Source of the DNA: Rhinopomastus cyanomelas | Taxonomy: Eukaryota > Chordata > Aves > Bucerotiformes > Rhinopomastidae | Direction of reading: 5' to 3' | Length of the DNA: 64,000 nucleotides | NCBI GenBank assembly: GCA_013400115.1 | Contig: VXBP01007589.1 | Location: forward strand, 154,483 to 218,482 | In this document: positions 34,279-46,018 of the stretch, piece by piece | How the letters are laid out: each line of letters starts with the position of its first letter | Position numbering within the stretch: the stretch's first letter is position 1 | The notes under the pieces: generated by a model | Seen by the model: the letters and a program-made list of their open reading frames with translations, nothing else | Database searches by the model: none | What the model was told of the DNA's origin: nothing | Translations under genes and position numbers: made by a program

Positions 34279-35509
34279 ACTGCTACAAACACAGCTTGAT
34301 TTCAGGATAACTCACACACGTCAAAGAAAACAAAGCAGTAAGAAGAGACCAGATCTTTGATTGTCCTTTAGATACAGAACTAGATTTCTTTGGTTGAGTG
34401 AAATGACTTGGAGTGGCAGTTGTACTTCAAGGTAGTTTTACTGCGTAAGCCTGAGGTTTGATTTGGGAATATCAAACAGAAAGAGAAGGCTGTGAGTCCT
34501 GCCTTCTGCTCATAGGAACGATGCTAATGCTCACCTGCATGGGTGTGGGGTGTCGAAAGCCTCCTGCCTGTTCCTGAGTGTCAGTGCATTAAGTCATGAG
34601 GGTGGTCTCACAGTGCTCTCCTCTTTGTTCTTTCTAGCATCTTAAATGGTAAAAAAGAGATGCTAACTCCCCAAAGCCAACTAGAGAGCTCCACAAAGCA
34701 TTAAGAAGCTCCTTTTTGAGTTGCAAATCCAAATGATTTCTGTGTGATCAGCTGCACTGTGTATGCAAATTGTCCTCTACATATATACAGAGCATAATGG
34801 TCTGCAGTTGCACAGTCATGTGCATGCTAGGAAACTGCTGCCCCATTTAGTACCAGAGACTCAAGGGTGAAAGAGGTTGCAGTTAAGATTCCCCCATCTT
34901 TTTGTAGAAGCCTGTAGGTATGTGGGAAATTATGATGAGAACTGTGGGGAGAGAATGGTTACACAGTTAGACTCCTTGGAATTTGCCCACAGCAGCTCTG
35001 CTGAGTTTCTTTTTGCTGATATCTCATTGATGTAGAAGTGTTTACTGAGGTGTTTGGTATTTTGGATGCTTGATATGCAGAAATGCTGAGGATTCAGACC
35101 TCTGCTTTCTGCTGCAGCTTGAAGCTTGTGTTTAAAGCATACAGAATGTTAGTAGAATGCCAAACACTCTGAAGATGAAGGCCAAGATGCCTGAGGGTGG
35201 GAACCCACAATTCATGGATACCGTCTTCCTTAATTTGTCTAGGTTAGACTTCAAAGGACATTTGCATGGCTAGTGATGGCCACAGTCTCACAGATGAAAT
35301 TTCAAGAGCACCTGTGTGCTCGAAATGAAGTATTTTAGTGATTTGAGGAAAATTATTAGACTCCTTCATGCATTTTTAGTACCTATTTAACAATGAAAAA
35401 TCTGATCCTATGTGCCTTAGCTCCTAAGCCATAAAATGGTCATTATAAAACCCATTCCTCCCTTTACATTTGTAAGTGTCCCTGAACATCTCTTGTGGCG
35501 AGTTGCATG
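34279..35509. other. Unique sequence, nothing recognised
   Basis: No repeat or exon seen. Confidence 0.5.
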
Positions 35510-35777
35510 AAGGAGTTCACGGCCTCAAGCTGTGTCAATGGCTGTTTAGACTGGATCTTTGGAAGAAGTTCTTTCCTGAGAGAGTGTCTGGGCACTGGAA
35601 CAGGCTGCCCAGGGAGACAGTGGAGTCACTATCCCTGCAGGTGTTTAAAAACCAAGTAGCTACAGCACTCAAGGCCATTGTCTAGGGATTAGAGACGCAT
35701 TGGGATGAGTACTGGACTTGATGATCCTGGAGGTCCTTTCCAGCCATAATGACTCTATGATTCTCTGATTCTATGAA
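35510..35777 (+). mobile_element. CR1 LINE 3' fragment (type I)
   Basis: Frame 35476-35685 ends in ORF2-like GLKLCQWLFRLDLWKKFFPERVSGHWNRLPRETVES, followed by UTR and tail (gactctatgattctctgatt). Confidence 0.9.
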
Positions 35778-36715
35778 ATTACTAATTCCATTTCCAGTTC
35801 AGAGCTTGAGTACTGTATGGTTCTGGGATAAGACATTGAAAAAGGAGGAAACAAAATGCCAAGCTGCTGCTCATAAGCTCAACAGTGTCAGCTTGATGCA
35901 GTGGAGGAGACAGGACCCACGTGGATTATGAAATTCAGGACGTTGTAGTAATGCACATGCAGAAAGGCTTCTGATGCTTGTGTAGTAGTTGACCTTTCAA
36001 CCTTGTTAATGATATCAGAACAGTTCTTTTATACATAATACTCTTGAAAGTTTTCACTGACAGTCATTTGAGAAAATGCATATATGTGCTCTTCAACCTG
36101 TTATTGGTAGAGTCTTCCCAAACCAGAGGCTGCCCAGGCTTCGCGGCACCTCGGGCTGCCATATTAGCAAAGTGATGAATGCACTTCACCTTTTTTTCAC
36201 AGTTGGCTACAAAATACTTTTCTTGAGGTTGAAAACCTCAAGAAAACAAATATGAAACTGGATTACGAGACAATTCTGCCACTTTGATGAAAATGAATGC
36301 AAAGTTTATTCTAACAGAGCTTCAGCTTCCGTTGAGAGAAATAGTGTCTATCTGTTCCAGCTATCTCATTGTAAGGAAAGTAAATATCTATTTTAGACTT
36401 GGTCATGGCATCTCACATACAAGCTGAATGTTAATCCTGGTTTAAGACTTAAAGGATAATTTCATAAGGAACCAAAATCCACATGTTTGGTGTGAAATCC
36501 ATGCGTGCATCGACCATCCCCCACCCCCGGTTGCTACAGATCCAGAGCTCTGGTTTGCAACTGGCAGACTCTATTTGGTTTTGGTTCTTCATCCTCTGAA
36601 TGTGTTTCTAAGTACTTACAGAATACAGTACGTGGAATTAATTGTCATTTTAATGTTGTTTCTGCTTCTGTTTTGCCCAGTGGATGAGAAGGGGCTGGCA
36701 GTTGTACTGTGCCTA
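35778..36715. other. Unique sequence, nothing recognised
   Basis: Contains an inverted pair near 36222-36244 (cttgaggtt / aacctcaag), otherwise nothing recognised. Confidence 0.5.
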
Positions 36716-36825
36716 AGAAAAGATTGGATGTGGCACTTACTGCTGTGGTCTAGCTGATGTCACGGTGTCAGACTGTAGGCTGCACTTGACGGTCTTTTCC
36801 AGCCTCACTAATTCTGTGATTCTCT
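36716..36825 (+). mobile_element. CR1 3' fragment
   Basis: aaaagattggatgtggcact ... ggtcttttccagcctcacta and attctgtgattctc tail. UTR only. Confidence 0.8.
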
Positions 36826-36961
36826 GCTGTGCCACTTTGAAGCAAAAGCTTTTAAAGCTCTTATTTTTGTCCCATAGATGAACACAAAACAACAATGAAA
36901 ACATTGAAAACTGTTTGGCTCCACAGATTGTTTATATTTGTACTAGAAAAACTGAAGGAAA

Positions 36962-37168
36962 ACCTTCTTTATTGAAAGGGACATCAAGCATTGAAATAGA
37001 CTGCCTGGAAGTGGTTGAATCGCCATCCCTTAGTTTGTTTGAAAGCCTTGTAGATCTGGAGCTTGGGGACATGGTTTAGTGGTGGGCTTGGTACATTAGT
37101 TGGGTTCATGGCTGGACTTGATGATCCTAAAGGTCTTTTCCAACCTGAATGATTCTGTGATTCTGTAA
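36962..37168 (+). mobile_element. CR1 3' fragment (type F)
   Basis: attgaaagggacatcaagca through tggacttgatgatcctaaag to gattctgtgattctgt. Short and diverged. Confidence 0.85.
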
Positions 37169-37265
37169 GAAGAGCTGGAGGGGTGCAATGTAAAACTGCA
37201 GGGCACGTGATTAAGAAACTTTACTTTTGATATGCCGGCGTAACTAGCTCTGTTTTAATTCTCTA

Positions 37266-37525
37266 TTCATAGACTCACAGAATCGTTCAGGTTGGAAAAG
37301 ACAATTTGGATCATCAAGTCCAACCATCAACCGTACTCTACAAGTTCACCCCTAAACCAGATCCCCCAACACTAGTGAATTTTAAACACATCCAGGGACT
37401 CAACCACCACACTGGGCAGCCCATTCCGGTGCCTGACCGCTCTTTTCGTGGCTCTGTCACTAACTACCTGTGAGAAGCACCAACATCTCAACAATGTCCT
37501 TTCAGATAGTTGTAGAGAGCGATGA
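37266..37525 (-). mobile_element. CR1 3' fragment (type F)
   Basis: Minus-strand tail and UTR (catagactcacagaatcgtt, ggatcatcaagtccaaccat), reaching the ORF2 C-terminal stretch at tgtcctttcagatagttgta. Confidence 0.88.
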
Positions 37526-38690
37526 AGTTAGAATAAATTGGGATATTATTCTAATTGATTATTATTTATATTATTCTAATTTGCTTGGATCATCTTTACA
37601 TTTCTGTTTACATTTAGTCCATGTTTTTTCCCTTCTGATTACAAATTCAATGCAAAGTTTTGCCTGGCAGGGGATACCAGACACAATTTGCTTTCTTACC
37701 TCAAGCACGTAACATGGCTCAAGGATTAGGGGAAAGTGACAATATTTTCTATTTGATTTGAGTCGTGGTTCAGAAAATGCAATAGAATAATGTTTTAGGA
37801 ACAACTAATTTTCATTACGGGAACAATGCTAACAGAATAGTGACTAAACCAAGCAACAATACGTGTTTTGCAAGTACATCACTAAAGAGATTTTGAAGGA
37901 GGTGCAGCACTAATGGTGAGGAAACCAAGCATCCATTCTTACGTTCATTGTCGTTACTGGTCATTCGAATCAGCTCTGCTGTTCTAGCCTATGACATTTC
38001 TCTTCCCTTAAAAAGCAGTATTATTATTACTCTTACAATTTTATAGTTAGTGTTAATTAAAATACAAACACACATATCTCTGCTCATCTTACACATTCTC
38101 ATTGAATCTGGGATGGCTAACAGTTGTGAAGTCTTCGCAATAAATTAGAACACCTAGAAGATGGCTGAGCGGCAATAAGAAATAATAGCGGTACAACATG
38201 CTGCCACAACTTTTATATTAGGGGATACCGACCAGTAACAGAAAAGCTTTTCTGTTACCTAGAATTACAGAGCAAATGCTGTATTCCTTGCAAGGAGAAC
38301 ACTCACTCAGTGCTTGTGGAACGGGTAAAAGATGTTAAGTTAGCAGAAGCATCAGTTTGCCTGGTTGAATCTGCACTTCTTAACAGCTTAATGAGTTTTC
38401 TGCAGTCCTGGAATTATGTGCCTTGCTCAAGAATTGTTTTCCTCTTGTCAGTTTGCAGAAGGTGGTCCCTGTATGCTTTCCCTCTGCCTCATATATCAGC
38501 ACAGCAAGGGTTAGGGCCAGAGTCCCTCTGCAGACTGAGTGCCTGCATGGAGTTTATGTGGAGCCTTGGACAACAGGCTCTCGAAGACAGAGATGCCAAG
38601 GTTATCCGGTTACTCTGATGTTCATTAAATGTCATGCATGTTCATGTAAAGAGAAATGAAGGCAGTTCAACTGTTGGCTTTTTGGAAAAG

Positions 38691-38706
38691 CTAACCCTAA
38701 CCCTAA
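38691..38706 (+). repeat. Short interstitial telomere-like repeat
   Basis: CTAACCCTAACCCTAA, 2.7 units of the vertebrate telomere repeat. A 12-bp direct repeat, atgttcattaaa, lies to the left (38618-38629) and immediately to the right (38707-38718). Confidence 0.7.
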
Positions 38707-38822
38707 ATGTTCATTAAAATAGAGGAAATTATTTGTTTTCTGGAACTTTGTGAATTTATTCTGGAAAAGATTAACTCATTATTTATCCAGGTGCTTTCGG
38801 GCTAACTCAAACAGGGAATAGC

Positions 38823-38846
38823 TGTGTGTGTTTGTGTGTGCGTGTT
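38823..38846 (+). repeat. Imperfect (TG)n microsatellite
   Basis: TG-rich run with two interruptions. Confidence 0.8.
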
Positions 38847-39829
38847 TCCTGATAAACCTGGCTGCTCCCAGCGTTTCTGTGTTTGCTGGATTCTTGTTCC
38901 CATGTCTTGTGGGAACAAAGAGGAATCTGTTTTTGTGGTTTGATTTTCAGTGAGGAGAAGCTTCTTGTAACTGGCAGGGAAATGACCTTCCTAAACTACT
39001 GCAAATCAAAACCTGCAATTGGTTCTTAAGCTGGTTTTGTAACTGATGAGATGGTAAGGCCAATAGATAGGAACATTTCCATACAAGTGTGATAGATCTA
39101 TGTCCCATCTTCTGTTCTCTGTTGTAACTCATCTCAGCACGCTCAGCCTGCAGTTTAAATCCTGATACTTGTCAAATGCAAGGCGGTCTAATGTTGTATC
39201 ACCCACAGAACATTTTCCTGTCCCAGTGCTGAGAAGTAATGAGGACTTAGGCTGCTAGATTGCTCTCCTGAGCCTGACAAAGGTGACTTGTACACCCTGC
39301 GACCTTTGAAAGCATCTGAAGGCGTCATCCTTGTACGCAGTGGTTGAGCGGTGGCAGTAGCATTGATGGGAAGCCCCGGTTCGATAATGTTTGCGTCAGA
39401 GCCATGCTTCGGTTTTGCCGTGTCGTTCCTCTCTCGCCTTTCGGCATGCCTTGGTAGCAAGGTGCTTTGCTGGCTATCTTGGCAATTGGAACTTCAAATC
39501 TTTTTATGTCATTCTTCTGGCAGTTGAGCTGGTTTTTCACTTTTCCTCTTCCAAACAGGTAATATAGTCTGTCACTTCCTGGCTCAGGGACTTTGGCCGT
39601 TCTCCATCAGTTCCAAAGAATAACAGCCAGTGGCTCCAGCGTTATTTCTGCAACTTCCATTATCTCACTGGGACAAGTTCCATCCGCTTGCTGTGAATGT
39701 CCTTTTGTTGCAGTAAAACTGTTGTACATTAAAAGATCAGTTTTAGCACTACTTAAGAAAGCCTAGGCACATCTGTTCTAACGCATTTTTTTCAGAAAGA
39801 AGGTTGGGAAAGTGTGTATTAGTCACAAA

Positions 39830-40520
39830 ACCATAGAATAAGGGAATGGTAGGGAAGGGATGTCTGAAAATCATCTAGTCCAACCCCACTGCCGAAGCAG
39901 GATCACCTAGAAGACAAGTATGTCCAGGTGGGTTTTGAATGTCTCCAGAGCAAGAGACTCCACAACTTCTCTGGGTAGCCTGTTCCAGGGCTCTGTCACC
40001 CTCACTGTAAAAATGTTTTTTCTTATGTTCAAGCTAAATCTTCTGTGTTTGTGCCTGTTGCCCCTGGTCCTATCACTGGGTACCACCAAGAAGAGTCTGG
40101 TCTCATCATCCTGACACTGGCCTTTTAGATATTTGTAAGCATTTCTGAGACTCCCTCTCAGTCTCCTCCTCTCTGGGCTAAACATCTCCAGTTCTCTCAG
40201 CTTCTTCTCATAAGGCACCTGCTCCAGCCCCCTGAGCATCTCAGCAGCTCTGCATAGGACTGTCCATCTCTGTCTTGAACTGGGAAGCCCAGTAGTGGAT
40301 GCAGTGTTGCAGAAGCAGCCTGACCAGGGCAGAGCAGAGAGAGAGGATGACTTCTCTCAACCTACTGGCCACACTTTTCTTAACGCACCCCAAAAGACCA
40401 CTGGTTTTCTTGGCCATTGCTGGTTCTTGGTCAGCCTGTGGTCCATCAGCAGCCCCAGATCTTTTTTCCCAGAACTGCTCTCAAGCAGGTTAGTCCCCAG
40501 CCTGTCCTGATGCCTGGGGG
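39830..40520 (-). mobile_element. CR1 LINE 3' portion (type A)
   Basis: Minus-strand copy of about 690 bp. Frame 39907-40239 reads MLRGLEQVPYEKKLRELEMF, RRRLRGSLRNAYKYLKGQCQ, SDRTRGNRHKHRRFSLNIRKNIFTVRVTEPWNRLPREV. Upstream ORF2 (DLGLLMDHRLTKNQQ) is frame-broken. Confidence 0.93.
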
Positions 40521-41589
40521 TAATTATGATAATACAGTTAATGATGATATTGGAGATCAACAATCCTCACATTTATTTTTCTAGACCATGTCACTCTGTG
40601 TGACACATTCTGAAAGGCTTTTTTAGCTGCTTTGCCTTTGAGCTGCAAATTGTGATTCTGTACTTCGTCATTAATGATCTTGGAGCGCTCACAGAACTAC
40701 TTAAGAGAAGACATTAAATGTAAGCTCTTTCCATTAATTTCAGATTAGGGACATTCTATTTAGACTCCCCTTGCCTTGCTCAAGGAGTACAGAATTTTTC
40801 ATTTTGATAAATTATTGGCCTTGTTATAACTTTTTTTAACTAATGGGGGATAGAAGAAAAAGGCTGTTAAGTAAAAATGGGATGACAAAAAAAGTGTGAC
40901 ATTCGCTTTATTTTATACAGAAGTGAATACAACACAAAGCAAGTTTATTGAGCTGGAACAACAAAACATTAGAAGTTCAGTGCTGGATTGGCCTTGAAAT
41001 TTATTCATTCATTGTGTAACACAGATGTAGGTTCAAGTATAGCCCGAATGGTTGCAGGTGAAGACTGCTAATAATGCAGTGCTATAAGGCTCATTTCCCT
41101 CATGTTTTCTTACCTGAACCATGAGTGTCAGCTTCCTGGACATGGGTTGCAACTGGATATTAATCAGAAAGGAAAGCTGCCTCCATTCCCACCTCTGACA
41201 AGCTTCTAGATAGGTTACTCTAACTTGCTACAAAATGGTTGTATTCAGAAATTTATGCTGCTCGCACTTCCCCTGCAGTCAGGAGCAAGGCTGAAGTTCC
41301 TAAGGAAGTGAGCCTAAAGCTCCTCCGTGTCTCAAGGACTCCAGCTTCCTGAGAACAACAGAAGTAGAATTACAGGATCAGACACCTTTAGGGCTTCATT
41401 TTGGAGTTGTTCTACTTTTAAGAAAGAAGTTCTGGTCAGCTGCTGTTGAAGATCAGTGTATGATGGGTGATGAGAATTGTTTCTTTCTTGAAATTTTAGC
41501 ACATTTGTGTTTTTCAGTAGGGTAGTGTTAGCAAGTATTTTGTATCAACCAAGTTGTTTAATGCCTCAGCTGCAGTTGTGCTACAGTTA
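40521..41589. other. Unique sequence, nothing recognised
   Basis: No repeat or exon seen. Confidence 0.5.
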
Positions 41590-42159
41590 ATGTGGCCAGC
41601 AGGACTAGGGAGGTAATTCCCCCCCTGTACTGGGCACTAGTGAGACCTCCCATCGAGTACTGGGGGCAGTTCTGGGCTCCTCACTTCAAGAAAGAGATTG
41701 AGGGGATGGAGCGAGTCCAGAGGAGCAACCAGGTTGGGGAAGGGACTGGAGGGAAGGTCTAACGAGGAGAGGCTGAGGGAGCGGAGGGTGTTCACCCTGG
41801 AGAAGAGGAGACTCAGGAGGGACTTCCTCCCTCTCTCCAACTCCCTGAAGGGAGGTTGTAGTCTGGTGGGGGTCAGACTCTTCTCCCAGGCAACTAGCGA
41901 CAGGATGAGAGGGCAGAGCCTGAAGCTGCCAGGTTAGGCTGGATGTTAGGAAGCCCTTCCTCATGGAAAGGGTGGTCAGACCCTGGAATGGACTGCCCGA
42001 GGCAGTGGTGCAGTCCCCATTCCTGCAGGTGTTGAAGGACAGACTGGCTGGGGCCCTTAGTGCCCTGGTCTGGCTGATGGTGATGATATTAGGTCCTTGC
42101 ATGGGTTGGATGACCTCAGAGGGCTTTTACAGCCTCAATAATTCAGTGGTCCTGTAATT
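41590..42159 (+). mobile_element. CR1 LINE 3' portion (type C)
   Basis: ORF2 C-terminus (ERLRERRVFTLEKRRLRRDFLPLSNSLKGGCS, SDRMRGQSLKLPG), then UTR (gctgatggtgatgatattag, ggatgacctcagagggcttt) and a decayed tail. A useful reference for the altered copy at 11415. Confidence 0.93.
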
Positions 42160-42992
42160 GTGTAAATAAACAGTAAGTATCAAGCCTGAGGTTTTCAGAA
42201 GGGCTGAGGTATAATTAACTGTTCATTTCTCATTAAGTTTTGAAAATCTTCATCATGCTTACCGTTGGGCGTTACTCAGAATAGACTGAACTGGTTGATT
42301 TAGTGGATGTCATTACAGAATGCATCAGCATACAGACCTAGCAAGTGTTAGCAGAGTAATCAATTGAATCTTTTCAACTGAACACTTTTGTCCTGTTTTT
42401 TTTTCACACCCAGCAGCTCCACAGTTTATAATCCTGGATACAGCTCAAACCTTTGACTTGCACAAGTTCACGGTTCCATCCCAGTGTGTTACCACCAGGC
42501 AATAGAAGAAACACTATCTGTACAGGCAATTATTGTGAATGTCCATTGCATTGATAGAAACTTCAGAGGCAAGATGTTTGCCATTATACATTTCTTTTCT
42601 CTTCTTCAGCTTCCACCACTTCAGTAAGAAGCATCAAAAAGCATCAAGCAATTGAAATTGCTTTCCTGGTATTTCCTCCTCGTGGTGCAAAAGTGAAGAG
42701 CTTAATTACACTGTCACTACCATGGGTGCATCCTCTCATCGATGGGAAAGGTAAGATTTTTCAGCTTCTCAGATAGACATTCAGGGAATCAAGGGCACGA
42801 AGGTGTTGTACTTTCCACATCATCAGTCAGAACCTGTATATGTGGCAGATACACCTTCACAGTCACTTTCATCCCAGCCACTGATGAACATATTCGAGAA
42901 ACTGTTTACCTGTTGGTTTTCCATGAGATAAAAGCCTTAGTTGTCAGTATTTCCCAACACAATACCTGCCAATTCAGCAACTGAGCATTCTC
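42160..42992. other. Unique sequence, nothing recognised
   Basis: No repeat or exon seen. Confidence 0.5.
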
Positions 42993-43623
42993 TGTGGAAA
43001 AGGAACTGGGGATGTTGATTGACAGCAGTGTGCTCAGGTGGCCAAGAAGGCCAATGGCATCCTGGACTGTATCAGCAATAGTGTGGCCAGCAGGACTAGA
43101 GACGTGATCATCTCTCTGTACTGGGCACTAGTGAGGCTTCATCTGAAGCACTGGGTTCAGTTTGGGGCTAGAGTGAGTCCAAAGAGGCAACAAAGCTGGT
43201 GAAGGGCCTGGAGGACAGGGCTGAAGAGAAGCAGCTAAGGGAACAGGGGTTGTTTAGTCCGGAGAAAGGGAGGCTGAGAGAAGACCTCATTGCTCTTTAC
43301 AGCCCCTGAAAGGAGGTTGTAAAGAGATGGGAATCAGTCCCTTCTTCCAAGTCACTAGCAACAGGACAGGAGGAAGTGGCCTCAAGTTGTGCCAGGGCAA
43401 GTTTAGACTGGCCATCAGGAAAATTGTCTTCCCTGACAGAGTGGTCAGGGTTTGGAACAGGCTGCCCAGGGGGAGGGGGTCTAGCTGCTGTCTCTGGAGG
43501 GGTTCAGAAAATGTGTAGATGTGGTGCTTGGAAACCTGGTTTAGTGGCTGGAGTGGGGTTGGGTTAACGATTGGACTTGATCTTGAACGTCTCTTCCAAC
43601 CTGAATGATTCTACGATTCTGTG
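42993..43623 (+). mobile_element. CR1 LINE 3' portion (type F)
   Basis: Begins at ggaactggggatgttgattg (ELGMLIDS), continues through KKANGILDCISNS-like sequence, C-terminus and UTR to gattctacgattctgtga. Multiple frame breaks. Confidence 0.9.
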
Positions 43624-44797
43624 ACACTTTAATTGTAATGCTTTTTGTAGTTAATATTAAGAAGGGCATGCTCAGCTGCCTTCTCTTTCAATGTTCAGAC
43701 TCAGGGGCAGAGCTGTTTTTCCACAGCTTTTGCCTGAGAATGAAAGGCAGAAGACCTCCACATTTAGATGCAGATCAATCTAGGTGTGCACGAAGAATCC
43801 AGAGTGTGTGCAGCAGAGAACTGCTGAAAGGCTAAAGGAGCGCTGGGTACCTCTCCACACTGTGTGAGCACCAACAACACCTAGGCAGGTAACACAAAGG
43901 TGTGACTCGACGGAGCATGATTCCATTGAGAAAAGAATGATGATTGCAATCAGGGATTTTGTTAGCAGGAGAGAGATGAAAGTAAATGAAGAAGAAATCA
44001 ACTGAAAACCTCTGCAAAACTATGAAGCATGTAACAGGCTGGGATTTCGACTCCATAGTGTCAGAATAAAGTAGAATTTTACTCATAGCAAGCTTGGAGT
44101 CAGAGAAAACACGAGACTAAAGTCTGTGTGGGAAATGCTCCATGATTTGTACTTCTTATACCCAAGCACCTTACTCCATGGGGAAACTCAAGACCAAAAC
44201 CTTGGTTGCTCCCATAACTTCACAGGAATTGCTTGCAGTTTGTTTAGACTTTAAACCTGTTTCTAGGCTGTTTGCCCAAAGGTAACAGTCTGTGTGTTGC
44301 ACAAAAATGAGATTTCAGGACACTGGACGCCAAGCACTCATCCCTAAGAGCATAGTTTGTTTTCTGAAGGTGTATCTAAATCAGAAGATCGGTGTAATGA
44401 AGGAATAAGTAACAGAGGAGAGTGGGAGCCATTCTTTGTCCACAAAACATTGAGTCTTCTGCATTCAGATGGAAAGAGTACTGGACTGAAGTTAAAAGGT
44501 GGTTTTACTCATCCTTGATGCAGTAACAAGACAGTATTTTTTCTGCCACTTCTCACAAGTGTCCTCTTGAAAGCTGCTGTGCTGAGGAAATTACTATTAA
44601 AAGTAACTTTCTCACCTGAACTTTAAGTTACGGGACCCGGTTTTTGAATGAGCTGTTCGTGGTTGTATTTTCAAAAGTAATAATTCGTGACTGTAAGTCA
44701 GGGATGGAAAATGAAATGGAAAAGGACTTTGTTTTAATCTGCAGACACAAAAAGGTTCCTTTAAGGTGAATACAGAAAGTCTCTTCCCAGTTTTTGA
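43624..44797. other. Unique sequence, nothing recognised
   Basis: No repeat or exon seen. Confidence 0.5.
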
Positions 44798-45627
44798 TCA
44801 TAGAATCATAGAATCATTACGGATCGGAAGGGACCTCGAAAGATCATCTAGTCCAACCCGCCTGCAACAGCAGGATCACCTGGACCAAGTCACACAGGAA
44901 CACGTCCAGTTGGGTCTTGAACATCTCCAGAGAAGGAGACTCCACAACCCCCCTGGGCAGCCTGTTCCAGTGCTCCGTCACCCTCACCGTGAAGAAGTTC
45001 CTTCTCAGGTTGATGTGGAACCTCCTATGTTCCAGCTTACAACCATTGCCCCTCGTCCTGTCACTACATGACACCGAGAACAGCCCAGTGCCATCCTCCT
45101 GACACCCACCCCTCAAATATTTGTAGACATTAATGAGGTCACCCCTCAGTCTCCTCTTCTCCAAGCTAAAGAGACCCAGCTCCCTCAACCTCTCCTCATA
45201 AGTGAGGTGTTCCACCTCTCTTATCATCTTTGTTGCCCTACGCTGAACTCTCTCCAGAAGCTCCACATCCCTCTTGTACTGAGGAGCCCAGAACTGGACA
45301 CAATACTCCAGATGTGGTCTCACCAGGGCAGAGTAGAGGGGGAGAAGAACCTCTCTTGATCTGCTAACCACCCCTCTTCTAATCCACCCCAGGATGCTGT
45401 TGGCCCTCTTGGCCACAAGAGCACACTACTGGCTCATAGTCATCTTCTTGTCCACCAGGACCCCCAAGTCCCTTTCCCCTACACTACACTCCAACAGGTC
45501 AGTCCCCAGCCTATACTGGTACCTGGGGTTGCTCTTGCCCAGATGCAAGACTCTGCACTTACTCTTGTTATAGCTCATTAGATTTTTCTCTGCCCAGTTC
45601 TCCAGCCTGTCCAGATCTCGCTGATGC
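44798..45627 (-). mobile_element. CR1 LINE, best-preserved copy in the window (type A)
   Basis: Minus-strand CR1 of about 830 bp with intact 3' UTR and regular TCATAGAA tail (44798-44815). The ORF2 C-terminus is continuous except for one stop codon. The 5' truncation lies near 45627. Confidence 0.95.
44844..45627 (-). pseudogene. CR1 ORF2 C-terminal region with a single nonsense codon
   Basis: On the minus strand the frame runs QRDLDRLENWAEKNLM, KCRVLHLGKSNPRYQYRLGT, GERDLGVLVDKKMTMSQ, then a TAG at 45428-45426. It resumes in the same frame with CALVAKRANSILGWIRRGVV, RPHLEYCVQFWAPQYKRD, RRLRGDLINVYKYLRGGCQ and RRNFFTVRVTEHWNRLPRG. The plus-strand copy at 15500 reads MSQQCALVA here, so the TAG replaces a CAG by one C-to-T change. 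It is the C-terminal domain downstream of RT; the RT and endonuclease are absent. Confidence 0.92.
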
Positions 45628-45770
45628 ACCATTAGTAATCTGCTTGAACTGGTGCTGTCAACATGCTGCATTACACTTTCTTTGGGCCAGATCCCTCTCT
45701 GTGATTGTAACACAGCAACCCTTGCATAACACTGGGTGCCATTTTTGAGACTATTGAAGTCTGCCAAGAC

Positions 45771-46018
45771 TTAGAATGGCCCCGGTTAGAAGACAACTGC
45801 AAAGGTCATTCAGTCCAACCCCCCTGCAGGGAGCAGGAACATCCTCAACTAGATCAGATTGCTGAGAGCCTTGTCCAGTCTCACCTTGAAGATCTCCAGG
45901 GATGGGGCCTCAACTCCCTCCCTGGGCAACCTGTTCTTGTGCCCAACCACTCTCCTGCTAAAGAACTTCTTCCTGACAGCCCATGTCAATCCACCCTTCT
46001 CTAAAGTGAAAGTTGAAG
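45771..46018 (-). mobile_element. CR1 3' fragment (type G)
   Basis: gacttagaatggccccggtt ... ctgcagggagcaggaacatc ... actagatcagattgctgaga ... aagaacttcttcctgacagc. Same type as 9174. The octamer tail is largely lost. Confidence 0.88.

Larger units (their letters stand above)
37526..39829. other. Unique sequence, 2.3 kb
   Basis: No exon or transposon recognised. Contains the telomere-like motif and the TG run listed separately. Confidence 0.5.

Noticed and set aside
38691..38706. A telomere or chromosome end
   Set aside because: Only 2.7 repeat units inside unique sequence.
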